From contig WION01000001.1 of assembly GCA_015039365.1 (NCBI GenBank), positions 1,364,001 through 1,428,000 of the forward strand: DNA of 64,000 bases. Reading direction: 5' to 3'. Positions 53,891 to 63,071 of the stretch are shown here, in pieces (position 1 is the first letter of the stretch; every line of letters starts with the position of its first letter). The stretch comes from Amanita rubescens (lineage: Eukaryota; Basidiomycota; Agaricomycetes; Agaricales; Amanitaceae). A program made the position numbers and the translations under genes. A model generated the notes under the pieces. The model did no database searches, was not told where the DNA came from, and saw nothing but the letters and a program-made list of their open reading frames with translations.

Positions 53891-55175
53891 CTAGGTGTTC
53901 ATGTTGTGCATGGCGTCGTCGTCGTGCTGATAGCCGTAGTCGCCGTAAAGGTCGCAGGCGTCGTCGTCGGCTCCGTCGCACTGTCGTCCGTTGACGCATG
54001 CCTGACACTGTGACGCGTGGTGTGCCTTCTTCTTTCCCTTCTTCTTCGGCTGATGAGGGCGGCGGCTAGTGGAAGCGGAGGTATTGGCGGCATCTGTGGT
54101 AGTTCGAGAACGTCCTTTCTTCTTAGTGGAAGGACCGGGCGTCGGATCGCGTCGGCGCGTGGGAGCGCGTGGAGGTAGAGTAGACATAGGAGGAATTGTA
54201 GTAGCAAGATGATGATCCTCAGAGGCATGTTTACCTCGGCAGTGGATGCAACGGTTGTAACGGTGAGGGCGTTGGTTGGCGGCATTGGTCATACTGCGGG
54301 TCGTAGGTCGTCGAGCAGGCGGAGTGTCGTGTCGTCGAGTAGTGGGGACAGGAATATTCCAGACTCCGTGGCGAATAACGGTGGTGGTTGGGGGTGATGC
54401 GGATCGAGGAGGAGGAGGAGCCTTCTTATCTCGTTTCGGTTCTTCCTCAATGAGATCGCCTGTTGTACGGATTCGGCGATGAAGATCGAGATCACTGATC
54501 GCATTATTGATCTGCGCAATGTGGTCGCTAGTGAGTTGATGCAAGGGAACTCCATCTGCGAATTCGGCTGTAGTCCATTCTGTGTCTCCTTGGATACTGG
54601 ACAAGAGGTCTCGGATCTTTCCGGTGAGGCACCAGATTTCTCTCGATTTACGATCTGTTTCCATAATGCATCTAGTTGCTCGGTGTCGGTCGGGTGTAGC
54701 TTCGGTAGCGCGAAACCAATGGTTGACAGCGATGCGGTTATTCTGATCGTGGGGCTGTATTTTCAGTCCAAACCTTTGATCGTCAATGCTTTCTATGGCA
54801 AGGATGATGTAACGTTCGATGTCAGCTGTGAGAAGTCGTCGTAATAGATCTATCGCCAGTTGATCTAGGTTTCCTCCTTTCGGATGAACGTCTTCCCAGT
54901 ATAATGACGTAACGTTTACAAACGTTTCGATTAAATCGGCACAATGATAGTTGTACTGATCTCGGGCTTGACCGGCAAGGGTAGTGGCGGTTCGGAAGTC
55001 CATGAGAAGTCGCCAGACTCGAGCTATCCTTTCTTGGTCAAAGATGTCGACCTGTAATCTAGCGGCGTTACAGATTAGAGTGACGCGATCTCTAACCTTG
55101 GTGTAAGTAGTAATTCCGTGATAACTGAGATAGAGATCGGGGGTGGTTCGTATGATGGGGCCAGCCATATCGCGG
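53891..55175 (-). CDS. element D third ORF, C-terminal part
   Basis: 427 codons continuing the ORF that starts at 58272; element C separates the parts. The section from DMAGPIIRTTPDLYLSYHG runs through a helical region (RIARVWRLLMDFRTATTLAG, HCADLIETFVNVTSLYW, LLRRLLTADIERYIILAIE). A Pro/Arg-rich linker, a motif CIHCRGKHASEDHH and a basic Lys/Arg-rich, then Cys/Asp-rich tail follow. The order (acidic N-terminus, helical core, Cys-Cys-His-His motif, basic tail) matches the third ORF of element A, though residues differ greatly. An in-frame leader from element C's LTR (to 55291) is accidental. Confidence 0.78.
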
Positions 55176-55572
55176 TGTAACGAGCCGATTCCGGCTACGT
55201 TGGAACCGATCTCCGAAACCTTCCGAAGCTCCCCGAAGCACTCCGAGCCTATGCTCGATCCCGGAGGATGATCGTTTGTGTTCGGACGCATGCACAGGCC
55301 TCGGACTCGGCACAGGATTCATCACATGGTCACCTCGTGCCTCCGTAGTATATATACCATTGTGTACGTAGTTGTAGTTAGCGAATTATCACCCCATTGC
55401 TGCTCCGAGTTCGATTCCTTTCGTTCCCTTCGTTCCTCGGTGCTTCGGACACCTTCCTCTCGTTCACCTTCGCATTCGGCACCCTCTCTGCCTCCGAGGC
55501 ACCCCCAGGACTGACCTCCGAAGCCCCTTTGGCCGAACGCACTTCCGCATCGGCCTTCTTCTGATCGTTTCA
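55176..55572 (+). repeat. 5' LTR of element C
   Basis: 397 bases, same as the 3' LTR at 57405-57801 by eye and almost the same as the 3' LTR of B. It contains TATATATACC near 55350. Confidence 0.93.
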
Positions 55573-55574
55573 AC

Positions 55575-55591
55575 TGGAGCCCACCGCGAGG
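55575..55591 (+). other. primer binding site of element C
   Basis: TGGAGCCCACCGCGAGG two bases after the LTR, identical to that of element B. Confidence 0.65.
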
Positions 55592-55958
55592 GGCTCTTAG
55601 GTCAGTCCGTCGGTCATTCCTTTCACCCAACTCCTGCACAGAAAGCATCGGACAAGCCCCGGTGTCACTTGGAATCTGCTCCGAGCCACTCCAAGCACTC
55701 TGCCGGCCCTCCCATAGCTCAGAGACCATACCCCGCCGACCTTTCTTCAATTATACCCTCCCCGCTCTTTACACTGCAGTAGCCTTCACCACTCGGCCCC
55801 ACAGCACTGACACAGCATCAGCCGAACAACGCCCACACGTTCCACTACTCCCGATCCAGCTCCGATCGATCAATAGCTTTTGTCCCTGAAGCCCCTTGCT
55901 TAATCCACCTCGCTTTCCATCAGAACAGCTCGCTTCGCTTCGGCCTGCCAGTAACATC

Positions 55959-57500
55959 ATGACCGAACCAAGCCGCCGCATGCCCATCCGAACGAACAAG
56001 GAGGCACCCTGCTTCCGAGGCACTGCCGCTGGCCTTGAGAGATACCTCGAAGATATCGAGATGATCTGCGAGGATAGACAACGCTCCGGAGATGCTGAAC
56101 TGATCAAATGGGCTGTCTACTATACTGATGAGAAATCTTCTGAGATCTGGAGAGCCGCTCGAGACACCCTATCGGATCCGAAAACCTGGGACGCGTTTAA
56201 GAAAGCGATTTCCGAGATCTACCCCGAGGCACAGCCCGATCGCCGCCACACTATTGCAGCACTACACGCCGTTTCCGGCCGCTTCTCAGCGCAAAATGTC
56301 ACATCCGAGACAGCCCTTGCTGAGTATCACAGGGAATTTTCCGGAACAGCTCAATACCTCATCGGAAAGCACCGCATGACACGCCGTGAGGCAAGCATCA
56401 TGTACATGTCCGCATTCCCTCCCGAGCTCCGACCCGATATCACTACTCGGCTCACAATCAAGTACCCGGACGTCCACCCCGATGACGGCTATGATCTAAA
56501 GGACATGAATAGTGCCGCACAATTCATTATCAGCTCAAGGTCTGCTATAGCCTTGCTCGCCGCAACCACCCCACAAGCTCCGACGCTTCCGACGCCTCCG
56601 ACACCTATCCCTACTTCCCCTCCGAGCACTGCCTTCGCTCCGAGCACAGCTTCCACCCATCTCCTTAGCGGATGCATTTTCTGCGGAGATATCAATCATC
56701 GGACGGCCTGGTGCCATATCAGGGATGAATACGCAAGGCAAGGGAAGATCAAAATAGTCGACGGACGGATTCAATTTTTGGACGGCAACGAACCGAATGC
56801 ATTCCAATACCGCCACTTCGGACAATGGTTCAAAGAACGCATTGATGTATGGCTGCTGAGGTACACACAGCCGACCACTCCGAAGCCATTTGTGTCCTCC
56901 AACTACTTCCTGGAAGCTCTAGACCACTCCGGAACGCATACCACCGAGCCTGTCAATACTGAAGCACTGCAAAACGTACATACGACTCCGACGCACATAC
57001 ACATTAGCACCACGATCCCTAATCAATCCACACTCCCTAATACCACCCCCTCCGAACCCTCTGAACCCTCCAGACCCTCCGACGCTCCTACCACTACAAC
57101 GCATGATATCGCCGAGACCTCCGAGGCTCCTGATGACCCCACCACTGCTACGCCAATTTCTGCCACCCCGGAAACCCTCGGCGACCCCATCGCCGAAGTC
57201 TTTATCATTTCCGAGCCATCTGGCATCCCAACAGCTGCCATTCCGAGACCTGATTCCGCCGAAATTCCAACTGCCGCCCTGACCGCCTGCACGATTGAAG
57301 AAAGCAAGATGAGAAGAACCCACCCACCACTTCCCTTCTACTTCCTATCACCATCCGATCTCCCCGTCCTGACCAGGAGGTCAGTATTAAAAGTACCCAG
57401 GAGGTGTAACGAGCCGATTCCGGCTACGTTGGAACCGATCTCCGAAACCTTCCGAAGCTCCCCGAAGCACTCCGAGCCTATGCTCGATCCCGGAGGATGA
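55959..57500 (+). CDS. element C gag-like protein with CCHC zinc knuckle
   Basis: About 513 residues from ATG 55959, intact, differing from the element B protein at about a dozen positions (for example AVSGRF for AISGRF, TLPTPPTPIPTSP for MLPTPLTPIPTPP). The knuckle CIFCGDINHRTAWC is unchanged. The ORF again ends inside the 3' LTR. Two intact copies suggest that the protein is under selection or that both copies are young. Confidence 0.87.
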   Translation: MTEPSRRMPIRTNKEAPCFRGTAAGLERYLEDIEMICEDRQRSGDAELIKWAVYYTDEKSSEIWRAARDTLSDPKTWDAFKKAISEIYPEAQPDRRHTIAALHAVSGRFSAQNVTSETALAEYHREFSGTAQYLIGKHRMTRREASIMYMSAFPPELRPDITTRLTIKYPDVHPDDGYDLKDMNSAAQFIISSRSAIALLAATTPQAPTLPTPPTPIPTSPPSTAFAPSTASTHLLSGCIFCGDINHRTAWCHIRDEYARQGKIKIVDGRIQFLDGNEPNAFQYRHFGQWFKERIDVWLLRYTQPTTPKPFVSSNYFLEALDHSGTHTTEPVNTEALQNVHTTPTHIHISTTIPNQSTLPNTTPSEPSEPSRPSDAPTTTTHDIAETSEAPDDPTTATPISATPETLGDPIAEVFIISEPSGIPTAAIPRPDSAEIPTAALTACTIEESKMRRTHPPLPFYFLSPSDLPVLTRRSVLKVPRRCNEPIPATLEPISETFRSSPKHSEPMLDPGG

Positions 57501-57801
57501 TCGTTTGTGTTCGGACGCATGCACAGGCCTCGGACTCGGCACAGGATTCATCACATGGTCACCTCGTGCCTCCGTAGTATATATACCATTGTGTACGTAG
57601 TTGTAGTTAGCGAATTATCACCCCATTGCTGCTCCGAGTTCGATTCCTTTCGTTCCCTTCGTTCCTCGGTGCTTCGGACACCTTCCTCTCGTTCACCTTC
57701 GCATTCGGCACCCTCTCTGCCTCCGAGGCACCCCCAGGACTGACCTCCGAAGCCCCTTTGGCCGAACGCACTTCCGCATCGGCCTTCTTCTGATCGTTTC
57801 A
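57405..57801 (+). repeat. 3' LTR of element C
   Basis: 397 bases, preceded by CCCAGGAGG as a short purine tract; followed by the GCGG duplication and the resumption of element D sequence. Confidence 0.93.
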
Positions 57802-58272
57802 GCGGTTAGTCCCATCTGTACCGTGACTCTGGTCGTTGCCTCGAATAGATTCGTTATGAGGTTGAGTCGAAGCGTGACCGGCAAGTACCGTCTCTCTATG
57901 TAAGGTAACGCTAATGTCTTCAGCGTTTCTAGGTGGGATCGGTCGGCTATTGCGATCTTCCGTAATTCGTCCAGGTACAGCCAGAGTTTCTGATGTTCCG
58001 TGGTGGGTTTCCTGGGTTTCGGTGGGAGTGATCGGGATCGTCTGAGACGAGGTTTGATCGGGAGATCTGTGGGGAACATCAACGAAGTCGTTCGGGTCAG
58101 TGTCTTCTTCGTCGGTGTCGGTGGTATGAAGAACGAGTCGAGGTCGGTGGGGTGCAGTGGTGAATCGGGTGTCGGTGTTCTCTCCAGCGTAGAATTCAGA
58201 CCAGGGGAAGTGCTGAACGGCGTCAGTGGTGTCGTTTCCATTTTGCATAATAACTTGGTATGTGAATGACAT
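57802..58272 (-). CDS. element D third ORF, N-terminal part
   Basis: 157 codons from ATG 58272. The pol stop TGA (58276-58274) is followed by one A and then this ATG, so the ORF could be reached by termination-reinitiation. The sequence is acidic and Thr/Pro-rich (TDTDEEDTDPNDFVDVP) and ends SHGTDGTNR at the insertion point of element C. Removing C and one GCGG joins it in frame to DMAGP at 55171, so the full ORF had about 583 residues. Confidence 0.78.
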
Positions 58273-58273
58273 T

Positions 58274-61272
58274 TCAGAGTTTCCTTCGTCTTTTATATTC
58301 TAGAAGGAGGTCTTCCATATGCGTCAAGTTATTTTCTGGTTCCCATGTGTTTTCGCTGGTGTCATAGCCTTTCCACTTTACTAGGAATTGTAATTTCCTT
58401 CTAAACTTGCGATGTGCAAGCAGTGCTTCCACTTCGTATTCTTTTTCTCCTTCGATCAGATCGGGAGGGGGCCTTGTTTCTGTTATTCCGTGAAAGGAAG
58501 TTTCTTTGAACGGCGTTAGTAAGGCGGCGTGGAATACGTTATGAATTTTCCATTGTCTTGGTAGCGTGAGACGATATGTCACTGGTCCTAAGACTTCTTT
58601 GATGGAAAAGGGACCTTCTCGTTTAGGTGCGAGCTTTCTGCTCTGATAAGGAATCTTCAGGTTCCTAGACTCTAACCATACTTTGTCATTGACTTTGAAC
58701 GGTTTAGTCTTTCTCGTTGTTCTTTCCATCATCTTAGCTCGTGCTAGATCATGTGCGGCGAGTGCTTCTTCTCGTGCGCGGAACAGAGAGTTGATGCGGT
58801 TATCGGCGGTTGGTGTATTTGTCTTATTTGAGACAAGGGGAAGTGCAACCGGGGATGTTCCATACATCAATTGAAAGGGTGATTGTTTCAACGCTTCATG
58901 AGTGCGTGAATTATGCGTGAATTGTGCTATTGGTATCATCTTGTTCCAAGTATCTGGTTCATAGGCACAGAATATTCGGAGATAAGCTTCTAATTCGGCG
59001 TTATATCGTTCCGTTTGTCCATCAGTTTGTGGATGGAAGGCGGTACTCATTTTATGTTTGATCTTTAATGAGTCCATTATGCCGTTGAAAACATGTGATG
59101 CGAACTGTGGTCCTCGATCGGAGATCATGATGTCGGGTAAACCGAAATTTTTGAATACATTCCGAATGTAGAGGTCTGCGGTTTCGTCGGCGGTGACAGT
59201 TTTATTACAAGGCATGAGAATTACTCCCTTTGTAAGTCCTTGATCGACCACGATAAAGATAGAATCAAAACCGTCACTTATGGGTAAGTCGGTTATGAAA
59301 TCCATGGTTATTTGTTGGAAGGGTCGGTGTGCGTGAGACTTGATTGGCATCAGGGGTGCGGCGGTAGGGTGAGTATTCGATTTCATTTGTTGACATGCCG
59401 TGCATCCGTCAATAAACTGTTTAACCATTTTAGACATTAATGGCCACCAGTAATATTCCTTTAATAAGGCTAGTGTTTTGAAGAAACCGGGGTGTCCGCT
59501 TGTTGGTGATTCATGAAAATCTCTAATAATATCTCGGCGAAGATCGGTGTCAGGAGGGATAAAAGATTTCCCTTTGTATAGGATTAATTCGTTGTCGAGG
59601 GTCCAATCAGAAAGGGCTGTTCGTAAAGGCGGTGTTCCTTTTTCTTTTAGGCATTTCTTGATTGATTGAGCGAATTCATCTTTGACAGTTATTTCTATTG
59701 CTCTGTCACGGAGATCTTCGGCGATCGTGCGAACAAAGAGTTCTTTTGGGAGCATTGTTATTAACTCTTCTGGTTCATCTTTTGTCATATGATCGGGTCG
59801 GCGGGATAAGGCATCCGCTATTATTAGTTTTGCTCCGGGAACATGCGTTAATTTAATATTAAATCGAGACAAGTCGTTCCACCATCGTGCTTGGCGGTTT
59901 GTAAGACGTTGTGGTTCTCGATAGTAGAGTAGGTTCTTGTGGTCGCAATGAATAATGACAGGGTGTTCTGCTCCTTCAAGCAGGTATCTCCATTCGTTGT
60001 AAAGAGCGTAGTAAATGGCGAATAACTCTCGGTCATAGATTTGCCATCGTGTTTCAGTCGGTGTTAAAGCGTGGGATAGGTATCCACATGGGTGTAAGTC
60101 GCCATTGTCATCTTTCTGCATAAGAACTGCTCCGATAGCGCGGTCTGATGCGTCCGTTTGTAGAATGAAAGGTTTGTTAACGTCGGGCATCATTAAGACA
60201 GGCGCGGATGTGAAGCGTTCTTTTAATAGATCAAATGCGACTTGGCATTCTGCGGTCCATGTCCATAATTTGTTTTTCTTTGTTAGGTCGTGCAGGGGTC
60301 GTGCGAGGTGGGCGAATCCGAAAATAAACCTTCGATAGTAATTTCCGAATCCTAAAAAGGATCTAACTTGTTTAACGGTAGAAGGGGTTGGCCAGTCCCT
60401 AATTCCGGCAAGTTTGATCGGGTCCATTTTTATTGTATTTTTGGATATGACGGTGCCTAGAAAATCAACTTCTTTGGCAGCGAATTTACACTTTTCAAGC
60501 TTGAGGTAAAGATCGTGTTTCTGTAATCGTTCAAGTACTTGTTTTGTTCGAATCTCGAGTTCTTCTTTAGTGCGCGCGTGTATTAGCATGTCATCCATGT
60601 AGATGACGAGCCATCCTTTTTCTGTAAAATCCCTGAAATAATCGTCCATCATAGCTTGGAACGTTGCTGGTGAATTTCGTAATCCAAAGAACATGACGTT
60701 AGGTTCAAATAAACCTCGATTGGTGATAAAGGCGGCTTTCCATCTGTCAGATTCTTTGATTTGAACGTTATTATATCCCCAACGGATATCCAATTTCGTG
60801 AAGTATTCCGAATCTTTGAGTTTAATCATAAGATCGGAGATAAGGGGTAATGGATATGCGTTTGGTTTAGTGTATTCGTTCAAATATCGATAGTCTTGGC
60901 AGGGTCGTAGTTTTTGTGCTTCTTTCTTTTCTACAAAGAAGAAAGGCGATGCCTGCGGTGATTTCGATGGTCTGATGTAGCCTTTTTCAACATGTTCTTT
61001 GATCCATTCATCCAGTGTGTTCTGCTGTTTCGGAGATAAGGGATAGATTTTTCCTCTTTTTGGTATGAAATCATCGCGAAGTTCTATCTGGTGATCCCAA
61101 GATCGGCTTTCCGGGAATCGTTCACTTGCTTTTTTCTCGAATACATCTTTCCATGCCGAGTATTCAGGAGGGAGCGTGTAAACCTCCTCTGTTTGATGGT
61201 ATTTGTGTTCCATTTGTTGAGCTGGTGTATATCGTGCGATAGTTACTTGGTCGTATTCGTCTTTGACGAAGT
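58274..61272 (-). CDS. element D pol: reverse transcriptase, RNase H, integrase, chromodomain (5' truncated)
   Basis: About 1,000 residues, open throughout. Reverse transcriptase: QDYRYLNEYTKPNAYPLP, IRWGYNNVQIKESDRWKAAF, VIYMDDMLIHA. RNase H: LQTDASDRAIGAVLMQ, HCDHKNLLYY. Integrase: HESPTSGHPGFFKTL to CTACQQMK, then MDFITDLP, MISDRGPQFAS and QTDGQTERYNAELE. Chromodomain: LQFLVKWKGYDTSENTWEP. The protease part is lost at the junction near 61270 with the Copia element. The visible catalytic residues are intact. Confidence 0.92.
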
Positions 61273-61275
61273 TAT

Positions 61276-62501
61276 CTTATCTAATCTAAGATAACAAGGA
61301 GATCTTATCTTATCTGCTTACTAAGCAGATTAGGATATATATAGATAGAACCTTGTAGAAGGTTCTAGTACGCTTGCGTCATCCTTACTGCGGATGGCGC
61401 CATATGACACCATAGCTGCGCATGACATCAGCGCAGCTCCATATTTCCATATATGAGTATGACATATGTAGTTACATATATTTACCTATGTTGTTACCTA
61501 TTAGGACACAGACAGTATATAAACCTGCCATGTACCGTAGAATAGGAACAAGCTCTCTTAACCTCGTACCACCATCTTCTCAGCTGAGTGGTCAGCTACT
61601 GTACACATCGGGTAAGCTATCGCTTTAACTCCTCGACGCTGCGCTACTGGGCGTTTCCCTTTCGTCAGGTTATGGGCCCCGACATGGTATTGCTTGTCGA
61701 CGCTATCGCCAACGACGTACGCGATGTGTGAACACAGGTATAGTATCGTGCGGGTCTGTGTACTTGTAGCACCGTTGATTACAGCTAACACCTTGCACCT
61801 GTTATAAGAGCTAATGACATGCGCCCGGACCCTAGGGCAAAGGGGGATCTCCTAGACACCCAGGGATAAGGGTACAACCTACGTTTCTCAGGGCTGGCAT
61901 GGCAACCCTGGCCCCCACGGAGTTTTACTTGCCCTCCGTGACGTGATTGGGGTATTAATGCACGATATAACATCATAAGCCCATTGGAGGCTTTATAATA
62001 CAATATGGCTCGTAAATAGCTATTCTAGTATAAAGGACGTGCTGACATCCCATCTGGGGTGGTACACGCAGTCTATTGAGGATGCGCCCTTAGGGACTCC
62101 TCTAGTCGGAATGTTCTATAGGAACATTCTAAGTTTAGGCTCTGTGGTGATCCCACAATCCTATCTAGATAGCTTCATATTGTTTACCGGTCGTGCTTAC
62201 ATAGCTGTCTGGGGGGTTTATGGACCAGAAGCTATTTCTATTCCTGGAACAAACTGTTCTCCCCCGTTCAAGGGGATCCAGGGGAGAAATGCCGTTTTGC
62301 GCGCTCCCAGTTCCAGGACCATATGCATGTCATCTCTTACAGGTAGCACATTCACACACACGGGTACACGTCCAAGGTGGTGGCGTCCAGGCATATCCAT
62401 GCTTGGAGCAGCTCATAAGCTGCACGAATGGGTTGTTGTCGTTTCCGTAATGACACCTCATTAATTGTTCCAATTTTAGATATAAATCTTCGCTCCAGCC
62501 T
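61276..62501 (+). other. LTR and leader region of element E
   Basis: No gene is supported. There is a TATA-like AGTATATAAACC near 61515 and palindromic stretches near 61262-61330 (GATCTTATC and the hairpin) and 61355 (GAACCTTGTAGAAGGTTC). No clear tRNA primer site was found. Confidence 0.5.
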
Positions 62502-63065
62502 ATGAGCCGTCGAGCTAGAAGATATAATAGATTAGCAGAAGACTTAAATAGGTTAAACCGCCTATTTCCAAGTTCATCATCAGACAGTGAACTTGAATCG
62601 CTAACTGCAAACTTTGCAAGCAGCTCAGCTCGAATTACTACCCGGCCAGTTAACCGGATAGTACCAACATACCCATCTGCTTCATCATCCGAGGACGAAT
62701 TAGATCGTGATCCAAACGATTATTACGTCCCAAGAGCAGATACTCCGCTTCCTGTATATCTACCAGGAACAGCTCGTCATTCAGCAGGTGTCCATACCTC
62801 GCTGATAAATCGTCAGTACAGACTTGAAACTGACACATTTCGATCCGGTTTTACATTAACCGACGAAATCCAGTTCCGAAGATCTTTAATTGAAGATCGA
62901 GGACCCGATTATAGCGAGATAGAACCGTTCTCGCAACACAGTTCAAGCTCGTTCAGCTCATTAGCTGAACCAAATCAAATCATCACCCAACAAAGGTTCC
63001 GAAGAACCTTTTTACAACTCTTTCTTGCCGCTTTCCTCGCATCACTCTCAATCTTCGTTATCTAA
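62502..63065 (+). CDS. element E extra ORF before gag, predicted tail-anchored protein
   Basis: 187 residues from ATG 62502. The N-terminus is basic (MSRRARRYNRLAEDLNRLNR). The middle is Ser-, Asp- and Glu-rich and looks disordered. The very C-terminus after RRT is a run of about 18 hydrophobic residues (FLQLFLAAFLASLSIFVI), a likely membrane anchor. The stop is only 6 bases before the gag ATG at 63072. No similarity to known Copia proteins is recognised. Confidence 0.7.
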   Translation: MSRRARRYNRLAEDLNRLNRLFPSSSSDSELESLTANFASSSARITTRPVNRIVPTYPSASSSEDELDRDPNDYYVPRADTPLPVYLPGTARHSAGVHTSLINRQYRLETDTFRSGFTLTDEIQFRRSLIEDRGPDYSEIEPFSQHSSSSFSSLAEPNQIITQQRFRRTFLQLFLAAFLASLSIFVI

Positions 63066-63071
63066 AGAAAG

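Larger units (their letters stand above)
55176..57801 (+). mobile_element. gag-only LTR retrotransposon C, nested in element D
   Basis: A 2,626-base element with two near-identical 397-base LTRs (55176-55572 and 57405-57801), TG...CA ends and GCGG on both sides (55172-55175, 57802-57805). Same layout as element B: primer site, leader, one gag-like ORF, AGGAGG purine tract. It lies opposite in strand to its host D and breaks D's third ORF. Identical-looking LTRs suggest recent movement. Confidence 0.93.
53398..61275 (-). mobile_element. Ty3/Gypsy chromodomain retrotransposon D (5' end missing; contains element C)
   Basis: Minus-strand element with 3' LTR at 53398-53850, a polypurine tract, a third ORF (split by element C) and pol. 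The frame of pol is lost at about 61270, where an unrelated Copia element begins, so protease, gag and 5' LTR are beyond it or lost. The pol is clearly related to that of element A but not close, so the two are different families. Confidence 0.88.

Noticed and set aside
55172..55291. In-frame N-terminal extension (RPNTNDHPPGSSIG) of the element D ORF
   Set aside because: It is encoded by the antisense strand of element C's LTR; the same peptide appears wherever that LTR occurs.
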